64,000 nt of DNA from CAVYHJ01 sp963768165 [NCBI: uncultured bacterium] (GTDB lineage Bacteria; UBP4; UBA4092): NCBI GenBank assembly GCA_963768165.1, contig CAVYHJ010000028.1, forward strand, positions 496,001 through 560,000. The letters run 5' to 3'. The position numbers and the translations under genes were made by a program. This document shows, in pieces, positions 8,309 through 17,063 of this stretch. Position 1 is the first letter of the stretch, and each line of letters begins with the position of its first letter. A model generated the notes under the pieces. The model was not told the DNA's origin, ran no database searches, and was given only the letters and a program-made list of their open reading frames with translations.

Positions 8309-9457
8309 ATGGAAGGTAAAAAAAGTATGGATGTTGTTGATAAAGTAGAAATACTAAAACCCAAATCCCCGATACAGAAAATAGCACCGGAACTAAGGAG
8401 ATTGCGTTTTAAAGCCAAACCTCAAGCATCTCTTTGGGTAATTTGGTTGGAGCGTTTGAAAACCGATTCACAGTTTTTGCGCCAGAGTGTTCAAATTGGA
8501 TTTCTGGTACTTACTCTGCTGATAGGTTTTCAATTTTTCCTGTGGGTTAAATGGGTGGAAAGCGACGGGAATTTATGGACCGTGACCCGTCCGCCGGGAG
8601 TGGAAGCCTTTCTGCCGATTAGCGGGTTAATCAGTCTGAAATACTGGATAACGACTGGAATTATCAATGATATTCATCCCGCGGGACTTTTTATTTTAAT
8701 AGGGGTCATGGCCATTTCCCTGCTGTTTCAAAAATCTTTTTGCAGTTGGGTCTGTCCGGTGGGTTGGATTTCTGAGAAAGCCTGGCAATTGGGAAAGAAG
8801 GTCTTTGGAAAGAATTTTCAAATCCCAAAGTGGCTGGATAAGGTTTTGCGAGGGATTAAGTATTTTCTGATGGCATTTTTCCTGTGGATTATCTTTTTTG
8901 TGATGGATACCGAGGCGATTGGCAATTTTATCCAGGGACCCTATAACAAAGTGGCCGATATCAAGATGTTATATTTTTTCATACATATAACCGAAACTAC
9001 CGCCATGGTGTTACTGGTGTTATTTCTCCTTTCCATGGTGTACAAGAATTTTTGGTGTCGTTATTTATGTCCCTATGGAGCGTTGTTGGGAATCTTCAGC
9101 CGGTTCAGTCCGGTCAAGGTAACGAGGAATGTAAATTCTTGTATTGATTGTGAACTATGTACCCGTGCTTGCCCCTCCTTTCTTCCAGTACATAAACTCC
9201 AAAAGGTGACGAGTGAAGAATGTACCGCCTGCGTAAGTTGTATTGAAGTTTGTCCCGTGAAGGATACCTTGGACTTACTGACGACAGTGGGTAATCGTAA
9301 AATTCCCGTTCCGGTCTTTGCCGCTCTGATAGCAGGGGTCTTTTTCGCAATTATCGGATTTGCCATGTTGACGGGACATTGGAAAAACAATATTTCCGAC
9401 CAGGAATATTTTCACCATATCCATAGGATTAACGGTCCGGAATATACCCATTTTTGA
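8309..9457 (+). CDS. NapH/CcoG-like membrane polyferredoxin
   Basis: The 382-residue protein has about five membrane segments (around residues 62-80, 125-141, 184-200, 222-245, 332-350). Two CxxxCP motifs follow membrane helices (C145SWVCP150 and C250RYLCP255), as in NapH/NosR/CcoG-type proteins. Two classical 4Fe-4S ferredoxin motifs follow (C278-C281-C284-C288P and C305-C308-C311-C315P). Such proteins pass electrons between quinol and soluble or periplasmic partners; the partner is not in the window. An ATG at 8327 is an alternative start 18 bases in. The nearby palindrome fits oxygen or nitrosative-stress control (inference). Confidence 0.8.
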   Translation: MEGKKSMDVVDKVEILKPKSPIQKIAPELRRLRFKAKPQASLWVIWLERLKTDSQFLRQSVQIGFLVLTLLIGFQFFLWVKWVESDGNLWTVTRPPGVEAFLPISGLISLKYWITTGIINDIHPAGLFILIGVMAISLLFQKSFCSWVCPVGWISEKAWQLGKKVFGKNFQIPKWLDKVLRGIKYFLMAFFLWIIFFVMDTEAIGNFIQGPYNKVADIKMLYFFIHITETTAMVLLVLFLLSMVYKNFWCRYLCPYGALLGIFSRFSPVKVTRNVNSCIDCELCTRACPSFLPVHKLQKVTSEECTACVSCIEVCPVKDTLDLLTTVGNRKIPVPVFAALIAGVFFAIIGFAMLTGHWKNNISDQEYFHHIHRINGPEYTHF

Positions 9458-9808
9458 AAAGAGACCATCCCTTAATCCCCTTCCTACGAGGACTCAGGAC
9501 AGGCTCTCAATTGAGGAGGGGAAGGGCAGAGAATTGATATCAGGAGATAGGGGTTAGGGAGAAATGGAATTGAGGGTTTTAGGTCCCGAGAGAGAGAATC
9601 GGGATGACTTTGTCAATTGTAGATTTAAAGAGGAAGGGAGTTTTGTAGGGGCGAAGAGGCTTGTCATTGCGAACGAAGTGTGGCAATCTCGTTTTTAGGG
9701 TTGTCATTTTTGAGAAAGTGATTCTCAATGCTGGGGAATCTTGAGGGGAATTAAAGAAAGCGTCGGGAAATTCGTAAAATTTATTTCATTCCAAACGCAT
9801 AGAATAGT
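9458..9808. other. Gene-free interval with dispersed-repeat fragments
   Basis: No credible coding frame is seen. The stretch is G-rich on the plus strand and holds remnants of dispersed palindromic sequences: a degenerate AATCCCC...GAGGGGAAGGG pair near 9476-9528, a TCCCGA...TCGGGA hairpin at about 9586-9605, and the GTCATTGCGA repeat described separately. It separates the polyferredoxin gene from the 3' end of the ATPase gene. Confidence 0.5.
9663..9691 (+). repeat. GTCATTGCGA-type dispersed palindromic repeat
   Basis: The text begins GTCATTGCGAACGAAG and ends GGCAATCTCG, the form of a widespread bacterial intergenic repeat (GTCATTGCGA...GCAATCTCG). A copy in the opposite orientation lies at 13390-13420, on the other side of the ATPase-methyltransferase island, and a variant at 32071-32166. 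Confidence 0.6.
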
Positions 9809-12130
9809 TCATGCAGATTGTCCTTTGCTAATTTGTGATATAACTGGAATTATTGTAACAGCTAAGCCTTTACACGCATCCGAAATGCTTTGAAATGATT
9901 CGACATTTGAAGTTCCATTGGAATCATTGTCATCTTGACTATTACTATCATGGGTATCTTTTCTTTGTTGATAAAGCATACCTAAAGCAAGAATACATAG
10001 TCCCCACTTGAACCAATAATTAAGAATTTCTGGTGGCAAATTTCTACGACGTGCAATTTCATTTCTTAAATGGATATTATCCATATTTATATACATATCA
10101 ATTTTGTTCTCTTCATCCCCATGCTTTAATTCTAGTGCTGAGAATTCATTAAATTTAAAACCAGGAAATCGTTCCCAGTCAGGGCGTTTTACTTCTATGA
10201 TTTCAGGAATTCCAGTCAGAGTTGAACCGGGCGTAGGAGGATGAGGTGGTTCGGGTGGAGGGGGTGCATCTGGTTCAACTTCAATGACAAATCTTGATTC
10301 AAAAGGATTAACTCTTGAAATATCCATTAACCTCACGTTTACCTGAAACCTATCACCAATATTGCAATTTTGAGGTAAAGTATATCGAAGATTTGCTTTG
10401 CCATTCCAAAGATTATGAGATAACAAGTGTGGTACACCGTTTGATTCTAAATGACCAGGATCGTTTATTCTTGAAAAATAATCATTTACAGCGTCTGTTT
10501 CATATTCAACACGACATTTTCTGTTTCTTGGACACTTCTTTATTAATCCTGATTGTGGTTCTTTAGCTATACGAAAAAATGTAGGAAATTGTTGCCCAAC
10601 ATATGGCTCTCGTATAGGTAGTGGTCCCTCTGGTACACGTATTTTTTGTCCAATGCCAAAAAGATTAGCTAATGATGGATCTTGTCGCACAAGGCTCTGG
10701 AGGACTTGTGCGGTATCTTCTTCTGAGGTAGATGAAAGATGTGCTTGACGTCGTCTAGCATTCAAATACTTTAATCCAGGATGTTCCTTTATAAAGTCGA
10801 CTATAAAGTCTTCTAATATGTATCTTTCATCAATTTGTCTCATTCTATCTCTGGATGTCAAAAATAAGTCGTCTCTAATACTTTGATTTATATTCGTACA
10901 ATCAACCATCACAATCATACTTTTAGCAATATAATCTAGTTTTGTTTTTCTAGTTATAAAATCAGATCCGTATTCGCTATGTAATTGTCCATTTATATTA
11001 AAAAATATTCCGGATGGATAATTTTTCTCTTTACCTTCTCTTATTACTACCATTCGAAGATTCACTGTACCTACTTTATCGATATTGACAGGGCTTCCTG
11101 TATCATAACCAGGATCTATATCATCAACGCTGTCAGCAAGGACTGAACAAAGCCCTGACATTGTAGTGTCAAAATAATGTGCCCGATATCCATCTCTTCT
11201 CTCTGAAATGCGGATTGGTAAAACAGAATCTTGTAAATGTCGTTCTATTGCATCTCGAAGATCTAGGGTGGCAAGAGTTCTTAATCGTCCAGGAAATTTA
11301 TAATTCCAGATTTTTATACATGAACCATAATTTAAAGGATTTTCATAACATTGAGGATAGTCTCCTGGTTTAATTGGAAGGTTTTCAGCTTCAAAAGACG
11401 GTACAATATTATTTGGTGCAAGATAAACATACATTGAATGTGGTTGCTCAGAACTAGGCTCTAATCTTCGTATCATAGTGAATCCCCAACTCTTACATAT
11501 AGAAGGAGAATTTTCTGAAATAAGTTCTTGTTGACGACGAGATATGATTAATTGGAAGCTGTTCTTCCCAGCAAATTGAAGAACACCCGTTCCACCCATA
11601 TTATATTTACCTTGTACAAAAGGGATTTTAGATTTATTTTCTCTAATAAGTGAAAGAAAAGTATCTGGAAAGTTATCAGGTGATTGGCCCTCACCATCGT
11701 CAATAATCATATAACAGGGATTGCTTTTACTACCACATGCAACCAAGTTAATTCTTTTAGCAATTTCTGTACGTGCTCTAGCATCAAGGTTTTGGATTCT
11801 CCCACCAGGTACGCTTAAAAAACGTTCAACTGCAGCATACATTGTTTGCGGCGCTTCACTGCCAGCTGGGTCAATTCCCGCGCGATAACATTCATAAGTT
11901 AAAATAGAATCAATTGAATTAACAATTTTTTCTACTAGAGCTGCAACTGGTGAGCTTTGCTGATTGCCGACAATACCACGATTATTTTGCATATCACCAT
12001 ACGGTCTCCATAGTGTTCGATCAACCCACAAATTATAATCTTTAAGAATTTCAATTACTTCTTCTTCAGTCTCACAATGCAATAATCTTAAGCACAAATC
12101 CATCGAATTATCGCCTGTCAATTTAGGCAT
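9809..12130 (-). CDS. Large GHKL-type (HATPase) ATPase paired with a DNA methyltransferase
   Basis: The 773-residue cytoplasmic protein has the three ATP-binding motifs of the Hsp90/MutL/histidine-kinase (GHKL) fold: N71 in LVEKIVNSIDSIL (N box), IIDDGEGQSPDNF at about 142-154 (DxGxG), and GKYNMGGTGVLQFAG at about 174-188 (lid/G2). A transducer-like region follows to about residue 480 (a MutL/MORC-like layout, inference), then a beta-sandwich-like part and a proline-rich linker (PDAPPPPEPPHPPTPGS) around residue 625. The end has a weakly hydrophobic helix and a polar DSNSQDDNDSNGTSN stretch. MutL/MORC-type GHKL ATPases are known companions of DNA methyltransferases in restriction-modification and defence operons. 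The gene begins 27 bases after the methyltransferase stop on the same strand behind GAGAGGA. No nuclease motif was recognised. Confidence 0.7.
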   Translation of the reverse strand: MPKLTGDNSMDLCLRLLHCETEEEVIEILKDYNLWVDRTLWRPYGDMQNNRGIVGNQQSSPVAALVEKIVNSIDSILTYECYRAGIDPAGSEAPQTMYAAVERFLSVPGGRIQNLDARARTEIAKRINLVACGSKSNPCYMIIDDGEGQSPDNFPDTFLSLIRENKSKIPFVQGKYNMGGTGVLQFAGKNSFQLIISRRQQELISENSPSICKSWGFTMIRRLEPSSEQPHSMYVYLAPNNIVPSFEAENLPIKPGDYPQCYENPLNYGSCIKIWNYKFPGRLRTLATLDLRDAIERHLQDSVLPIRISERRDGYRAHYFDTTMSGLCSVLADSVDDIDPGYDTGSPVNIDKVGTVNLRMVVIREGKEKNYPSGIFFNINGQLHSEYGSDFITRKTKLDYIAKSMIVMVDCTNINQSIRDDLFLTSRDRMRQIDERYILEDFIVDFIKEHPGLKYLNARRRQAHLSSTSEEDTAQVLQSLVRQDPSLANLFGIGQKIRVPEGPLPIREPYVGQQFPTFFRIAKEPQSGLIKKCPRNRKCRVEYETDAVNDYFSRINDPGHLESNGVPHLLSHNLWNGKANLRYTLPQNCNIGDRFQVNVRLMDISRVNPFESRFVIEVEPDAPPPPEPPHPPTPGSTLTGIPEIIEVKRPDWERFPGFKFNEFSALELKHGDEENKIDMYINMDNIHLRNEIARRRNLPPEILNYWFKWGLCILALGMLYQQRKDTHDSNSQDDNDSNGTSNVESFQSISDACKGLAVTIIPVISQISKGQSA

Positions 12131-12157
12131 ATAAATTTCCTCTCATAAATATGACTT

Positions 12158-13330
12158 TTAAGTTTTATCTAATTGGTGTATAAATAAATACTCTTTTGAA
12201 CTATGTTGTCGTGGAGATATATTTGCATACCAACGGCGATTAGGAACAATCCTACTTATTATAGACTCTGGTTTATCAGGATTAATTACTTCCCTGTAGC
12301 CAGCATTACGCATTGCTTTTCTAAAGTAAAGCAACTGTTTACTTGGATTTGAAAATGCAACTACCTGAATAATGAATGCATTCGGTTTCAAATAAAATAT
12401 GAAATTTCTGAATGTTGTCTCAATTTTTTCAAAATAGCTTTTGTTTTCATGTTCAAACCTAGGTCCTAAAGTATAAAACGACTCCGAATGATTATCATTA
12501 ATTCTCAAGAGATTATATGGAAGATTGATTTCTTTCCTTCCTTTAACTTGCCATCTATGATAAAGGACATGAACACCAGGGTACGGTGGTGAGGTAAGCA
12601 ATAATGACACGGATGCCTTATAATCTTTATATTGACCATTCATCTTTGTTACGTCAATTGACATTATCTCAAAATTTGACCTAACTTTACTTATTTTTGC
12701 TAACTTTTTACATTCAGTTGAATATGATTTCATATCTAATAAGAATTTAATTGACACTTTTCTAAATGTTTTAATCAGAATATCAGGAAAGATATTTTTA
12801 TTTCTACAATCAAAACATAATTGCCCAACCCTTAATACTGTTAAGAGAGCAAAACTCTTAGCATTTGTATCAGAAATTTTATATGCACTATCCCTTATTT
12901 TCAATAGTAATCCATGTGTTTTAGGAGATAACTTTATATTGCCGTGTAAAACTAAAGGATTATACGGGATATCGGATATATTCTTAAAGATATTTTCCAC
13001 AGATAGCGCCCATTCATAAAAAGTATTAAAAGAGTTTTCACTTAATGGATTTGCTTTTACATTTGAAACAAAGCAAGCTAAGTTATTAATGTCCAGTCCC
13101 AATGCTTTTCTTCCATTCACTATTGATTCAATCAATGTTGTACCACCACCACAAAATGGATCAAAAACCAATTGCCCCTTTTTTGTAAATTCAAAAATAA
13201 TTGTTCTTGCAAGAATTGGAGATAAAGAAGCGGGATAACGATATAGTGAATGCGTATAGCTATTTATACGGTCCGAAGAGTTTGCAGCGGAACGTATATT
13301 GTCCCAATTTATTTTTTTAATTCTTCCCAA
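12158..13330 (-). CDS. DNA (N4-cytosine or N6-adenine) methyltransferase
   Basis: The 390-residue protein has the SAM-binding motif VFDPFCGGGTTLIES at about residues 55-69, followed by ALGLDIN, and the catalytic motif TSPPY at 246-250 (LLLTSPPYPGVHVLYHRW). About 180 residues lie between them, so target recognition may sit in this insert; the order is SAM site first, then TSPPY. N6-adenine enzymes more often have DPPY and N4-cytosine enzymes SPPY, so N4-cytosine is slightly favoured. It leads a two-gene operon with the GHKL ATPase. Codon use and base composition are more AT-rich than in neighbours such as glcD/glcF, a hint of transfer. No restriction endonuclease is recognised. Confidence 0.85.
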   Translation of the reverse strand: MGRIKKINWDNIRSAANSSDRINSYTHSLYRYPASLSPILARTIIFEFTKKGQLVFDPFCGGGTTLIESIVNGRKALGLDINNLACFVSNVKANPLSENSFNTFYEWALSVENIFKNISDIPYNPLVLHGNIKLSPKTHGLLLKIRDSAYKISDTNAKSFALLTVLRVGQLCFDCRNKNIFPDILIKTFRKVSIKFLLDMKSYSTECKKLAKISKVRSNFEIMSIDVTKMNGQYKDYKASVSLLLTSPPYPGVHVLYHRWQVKGRKEINLPYNLLRINDNHSESFYTLGPRFEHENKSYFEKIETTFRNFIFYLKPNAFIIQVVAFSNPSKQLLYFRKAMRNAGYREVINPDKPESIISRIVPNRRWYANISPRQHSSKEYLFIHQLDKT

Positions 13331-13389
13331 TTTAGTAACTCTTCAAACAGGTATTGTAGCACAACAAGTAAAATATTAAAGATTTTCAT

Positions 13390-13420
13390 ATTGCTTAGTC
13401 GCCATGCTCCTCGCAATGAC
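13390..13420 (-). repeat. Inverted copy of the GTCATTGCGA-type dispersed repeat
   Basis: Read on the minus strand it starts GTCATTGCGAGGAGC and ends near GACTAAGCAAT, matching the repeat at 9663-9691 in the conserved outer parts. The two copies bracket the ATPase-methyltransferase pair in opposite orientation. Confidence 0.6.
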
Positions 13421-13675
13421 GAAAATCAAAAAAGAGATTGACAGGAAGGAAAAGAAGAGTATAATAGAAATATAAATTAATTTTGAATTCTAAATTATGA
13501 ATTATGAATTCAAAAAAAGGGGAAATTGGTTTAGGGATAAAGTACCCTGTTTAGGGTAGGTTTGGGGTTGTTTTTAGGGATTTTGGGGGTTGTACAAGTA
13601 AAAGTCTGCAACTCTTTTAAAGTCAATCATCCATAAGGGAAGATGTACGAGATCGATCTGGTACATGATTGCTCC

Positions 13676-13713
13676 GCTTCTGGTTCGCTTCTGGTTCGCT
13701 TGAGGTTCGCTTA
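13676..13713 (+). repeat. 11-bp tandem repeat
   Basis: GCTTCTGGTTC occurs twice head to tail (13676-13686, 13687-13697), followed by GCTTGAGGTTC (13698-13708) and a partial GCTTA. No coding frame uses it. Confidence 0.75.
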
Positions 13714-13780
13714 GGGAAAATATGAATCGGGGAATCGGGGAATGGGCGAAACGGCGAGAAAAGAGAGAAGAAAAGTAACC

Positions 13781-15118
13781 CTAGGGGAATTCAGGTACAG
13801 TGCCGTTATAGGCGAGGTTAAGGAGGGAGACGGGGTGGATGGTTTTCATGGGGAGATGGTATTTGCGGATTCCGTAATCAATCTGGACGATACAGCCGGG
13901 GTTGCCGGTGACAATGAAGTCGGCATGGGTGGTTTGGATATGCTCCATTTTTCGTTGCAATAGTTTCATGGAATCGTTATAGCGGACGATATTATAGATA
14001 CCGGCGCTGCCGCAACACCAATCAGATTCCGGCAATTCGATAATGTTTAGTCCCGGAATCGCCCGGAGAATCTGGCGAGGCTCCGAACTAATCTTTTGTC
14101 CATGGAGCAAGTGACAGGCTTCATGATAGGCTACTTTGAAGTTCAGGGGCTTGACGGGTTTTTCAAAATCAATCATGACGAGGAATTCGGAAATGTCTTT
14201 GACTTTATTATCGAACTGGTGGGCGCGTTCGACATAATCTTTGTCATCCCGCAACAAATGCCCGTATTGTTTGAGGAAGGACCCGCACCCCGCAGAATTA
14301 ATGATGATATAATCCACAGCGGCCTTTTCAAAGGTATCAATATTGCGTTTTGCCAGAATACGGGCGGTGTCCAAATCGCCGTTATGCCCGTGGAGAGAAC
14401 CACAGCAAGTTTGGTTTGGGGGAGTATGAATTTCACAATGATTGCGATAGAGGACTTCCACGGTATCCCGATTGACATCCGGGAAAGTCATATTCATGAT
14501 GCACCCGGTGATGAAACCCACCTTATATTTGATAGTGCCGGGGGGAGTCCATTTCTCAGGAATGGTGGAATCGGAAAAGGGGAGTTTCACCTGGGGACTG
14601 AGTTGTTCGAGTTTCGCCAAGTGAGGCGAGACAAGATTGAGAATTTTGGTGGAGCGGGTAAGCCATTGCAAACCGGACTTTTCATAAAACCAGAGACTGT
14701 ATCCCAGGAGTTTTAAAAGGGTGTGAGAAGTGAAAACCGTTTCCAACATGAACTTTTGCAGATGGTTTTGGCGGTGTTTTTCCTGATGGAAGATTTGGAT
14801 TTGGGCACGGGCGGCTTCCTGTAATTCCCCGTATTTGACACCGGCGGGGCAGGCGGTTTCGCAGGCGCGGCAATTGAGACAATAGGACATGGCTTCGATA
14901 AAGCCATCGGTGATTTCCAGTTCACCATCGGCGACGGCTTTGATGAGGGCGATGCGTCCGCGGGGATTGGCTTTTTCCAACGGGGTGAGGGAGTAGGTCG
15001 GGCAATGGGGCAGACACATGCCGCAATGCATACAATTCAGGATAGCGCCATAATCGGGAATGTCTATCCCGTTAAAGGCGGAGGGACGTTGTTTTTTTTC
15101 TAGGATTGCAGTTGACAT
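13781..15118 (-). CDS. glcF: Glycolate/lactate oxidase iron-sulfur subunit GlcF
   Basis: The 445-residue protein has two N-terminal 4Fe-4S clusters: C29-C32-C35-C39P (NCMHCGMCLPHCPTYS) and C80-C83-C86-C90P (YCLNCRACETACPAG). It then has two CCG domains, one with TCCGSLHGHNGDL and one with DWCCGSAGIYN, the hallmark of GlcF/heterodisulfide-reductase-D-like subunits. GlcF takes electrons from the flavin subunit during glycolate or D-lactate oxidation and passes them to the quinone pool, usually at the membrane. It lies 57 bases downstream of glcD on the same strand. No glcE is seen; two-subunit GlcD-GlcF forms are common. Length fits the family. Confidence 0.9.
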   Translation of the reverse strand: MSTAILEKKQRPSAFNGIDIPDYGAILNCMHCGMCLPHCPTYSLTPLEKANPRGRIALIKAVADGELEITDGFIEAMSYCLNCRACETACPAGVKYGELQEAARAQIQIFHQEKHRQNHLQKFMLETVFTSHTLLKLLGYSLWFYEKSGLQWLTRSTKILNLVSPHLAKLEQLSPQVKLPFSDSTIPEKWTPPGTIKYKVGFITGCIMNMTFPDVNRDTVEVLYRNHCEIHTPPNQTCCGSLHGHNGDLDTARILAKRNIDTFEKAAVDYIIINSAGCGSFLKQYGHLLRDDKDYVERAHQFDNKVKDISEFLVMIDFEKPVKPLNFKVAYHEACHLLHGQKISSEPRQILRAIPGLNIIELPESDWCCGSAGIYNIVRYNDSMKLLQRKMEHIQTTHADFIVTGNPGCIVQIDYGIRKYHLPMKTIHPVSLLNLAYNGTVPEFP

Positions 15119-15138
15119 GAATGTTTGAGTTTTAAATC

Positions 15139-15185
15139 CACCCCCTCCCTGCCTCCCCCTTAATTAAGGGGGAGGTTAGGTGGGG
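15139..15185. repeat. Palindromic intergenic element between glcD and glcF
   Basis: A perfect 24-base palindrome lies at 15152-15175, made of CCTCCCCCTTAA and its complement, inside a wider C-rich/G-rich imperfect inverted repeat. It overlaps the glcD stop at 15176-15178 on its outer arm. It resembles a REP-like dispersed element and would form a strong hairpin in the glcD-glcF mRNA. Confidence 0.65.
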
Positions 15186-16624
15186 GTAGGTACTACTGGA
15201 ATTTGGTCGCGGGTGCGGGGGAGGATACCTTCACAGCGCGGTTTATAGGCGAACATTTTGCCCGGATTCAAGATGCCATTGGGATCGAGAGAAGCTTTCA
15301 TGGCTTGCATAAACGCGATTCCGGTTTGCCCGAGTTGATGCGGCAAGAATTTCTTTTTTGCCAAGCCAACCCCATGCTCTCCAGTAATCGTGCCACCCAT
15401 TTTCATGGCGGATTCAAAGATTTCGTCAAAGGCTTGTTCCGCGCGTTTGATTTCATCGGTATTGCGTTCATCCGTCAAGCAAGTCGGGTGTAAGTTCCCG
15501 TCCCCCGCGTGGCCAAAGGTGCCAATTTTGACATGGTATTTTTCAGCAATGCGATGAATTTCCGCCAGCATGGGAGCGACGGCACTGCGCGGCACGGTGG
15601 CATCTTCCAGGATAGTGGTGGGTTCCATGCGCGCAAGAGCAGGGAATGCCATACGGCGGGCGGAAGCATATTTGAGCGCCTCCTCGTCATTTTGCGCCAT
15701 GTGAAATTCCGCGGCGGAATGGCTTTTGCAAATATCAATAATTTTTTTAGAGTTGTCTTCGACGACGGATTGAGGTCCATCCACTTCAATGAGCAGAACG
15801 GCTTCCATGTCTTTGGGGAGACCGATGTGAGCGTAATTTTCGACACATTCAATAGTGACGCGGTCAAGGAATTCAAGGGTCACGGGAATAATGTGCGCGG
15901 CGATAATCGCGGAGACGGTCTTGGCGGCAGCGTCCACGGAATGATAGTACGCCAGCATGGTTTTTTTGGTTTCGGGAAGGGGAATGAGTTTAAAAAGGAT
16001 TTTGGTAATGATGCCCAGAGTGCCTTCCGACCCGACAAAGACATCTTTAATGTTATATCCGGCGACATCTTTGGCGCACTTGTTTCCGGTATTAAGGATT
16101 TCGCCGTTAGGTAAGATGACCTCCAGTCCCATGACATAATTTTTGGTAACGCCATATTTCAACCCGCGCAGACCACCGGAGTTTTCCGCGACATTCCCGC
16201 CCAGCGTGCTGATTTTCATACTGCCGGGGTCGGGCGGGTAAAATAAGCCAATTTTTTCAACGGCACTATGCAGATCGGCGGTGATGACACCAGGTTCCAC
16301 AAACGCAGTCAGGTTTTCCGAATCGATCTCCAGAATTTTATTCATTTGATTGAGCAAAAGGACAATCGAACCTTCGACCGGAATAGACCCGCCCGAAAGA
16401 CCTGTCCCGGAACCACGTGCCACCACAGGGATTTTCTCGGTATTACAGAATTTCAAGAGAGTACTGATCTGAGATGTGTTTTGAGCAATTACCACGGCTT
16501 CAGGAACCTGGCGGAGAAGAGGCGTCCCGTCGTAGGCATAGGTCAATAAATCTTCGCGGGAAGTCAGGACATTATCCCTTCCGACAATATCCTGGATTTT
16601 GGAAAGTACGGAAGAATTCAACAT
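15176..16624 (-). CDS. glcD: Glycolate/D-lactate oxidase FAD subunit GlcD
   Basis: The 482-residue protein is an FAD-linked oxidase of the VAO family. The FAD-binding PCMH domain includes VVARGSGTGLSGGSIPVEGS at about residues 67-86 and PPDPGSMKISTLGGNVAENS around 130-150. The C-terminal oxidase domain has GTFGHAGDGNLHPT (metal/substrate histidines) and the closing GTITGEHGVGLAKKKFLPHQ and LDPNGILNPGKMF, all as in GlcD. It would oxidise glycolate or D-lactate and hand electrons to GlcF, which follows. The start at 16624 is the first ATG. The end of the product is a proline-rich tail unlike the family, translated from the palindromic element region. Confidence 0.9.
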   Translation of the reverse strand: MLNSSVLSKIQDIVGRDNVLTSREDLLTYAYDGTPLLRQVPEAVVIAQNTSQISTLLKFCNTEKIPVVARGSGTGLSGGSIPVEGSIVLLLNQMNKILEIDSENLTAFVEPGVITADLHSAVEKIGLFYPPDPGSMKISTLGGNVAENSGGLRGLKYGVTKNYVMGLEVILPNGEILNTGNKCAKDVAGYNIKDVFVGSEGTLGIITKILFKLIPLPETKKTMLAYYHSVDAAAKTVSAIIAAHIIPVTLEFLDRVTIECVENYAHIGLPKDMEAVLLIEVDGPQSVVEDNSKKIIDICKSHSAAEFHMAQNDEEALKYASARRMAFPALARMEPTTILEDATVPRSAVAPMLAEIHRIAEKYHVKIGTFGHAGDGNLHPTCLTDERNTDEIKRAEQAFDEIFESAMKMGGTITGEHGVGLAKKKFLPHQLGQTGIAFMQAMKASLDPNGILNPGKMFAYKPRCEGILPRTRDQIPVVPTPT

Positions 16625-16820
16625 AAAAGTTATGGTATCACGTTCAACTCGGATTAGTCGAGATTTCGCCCCAAGTCAATCTCTCTTCCGCTACACCCAT
16701 TTTCCGGGTTTGTTTTCTCTTTGGGTGACAAAATCTTCCCGGCCACTCCTTTCTGGAAACTATTTCTTTAAATACGATGTTATTATTTTATATTGATAGT
16801 GTTAGTGTTGTTTTAGACTT

Positions 16821-16849
16821 GACAAACGGTTTATTAGGGGTTAGTATTA
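16821..16849 (+). promoter_or_regulatory. Upstream promoter P1 of the secreted module protein
   Basis: TTGACA (16821-16826), a 17-base spacer and TAGTAT (16844-16849). The first bases of the spacer (AACGGTTTAT) match those of P2, so P1 and P2 look like copies of each other. Confidence 0.55.
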
Positions 16850-16957
16850 CATTCTCTTTCAAAAACATAGACTTTTGAATGGAACTATGAGGTAATGGAA
16901 ATTTTTAGGAAATAAAAGCAGGTTTTTATTAAAAAATCAGTGTAATAAAGAAATAAC

Positions 16958-16986
16958 TTGACAAACGATTTTTATAAGTCTATATT
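16958..16986 (+). promoter_or_regulatory. Main promoter P2 of the secreted module protein
   Basis: TTGACA (16958-16963), a 17-base spacer and TATATT (16981-16986). The -35 is exact and the -10 differs in one base from consensus. Predicted transcript start is about 16993, giving a 70-base leader. Confidence 0.75.
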
Positions 16987-17063
16987 AAAATACACGGTAT
17001 CTCTTAGGTAAAAAGGTAAAAATTAGTTATAATAAATACTGTAAAAAAAAGGAGAATAGAAAA

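Larger units (their letters stand above)
13331..13780. other. Gene-free interval with repeats
   Basis: No credible gene. It contains an inverted copy of the GTCATTGCGA repeat, an AT-rich stretch with AATTCTAAATTATGAATTATG around 13487-13513, and a short 11-bp tandem repeat (separate entries). It marks the right border of the methyltransferase-ATPase island. Confidence 0.5.
16625..17063. other. AT-rich regulatory interval with two tandem promoters
   Basis: No gene is seen. The stretch separates glcD (minus) from the secreted protein gene (plus). Its right half holds two promoters that share TTGACAAACG-TTT text (separate entries) and ends with AAAAAAAGGAGAAT, a strong ribosome site 6-7 bases before the ATG. 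Confidence 0.6.

Noticed and set aside
14096-14716. Open frame of 206 codons on the plus strand inside glcF
   Set aside because: It is antisense to well-supported Fe-S/CCG coding sequence and has no recognisable protein character.
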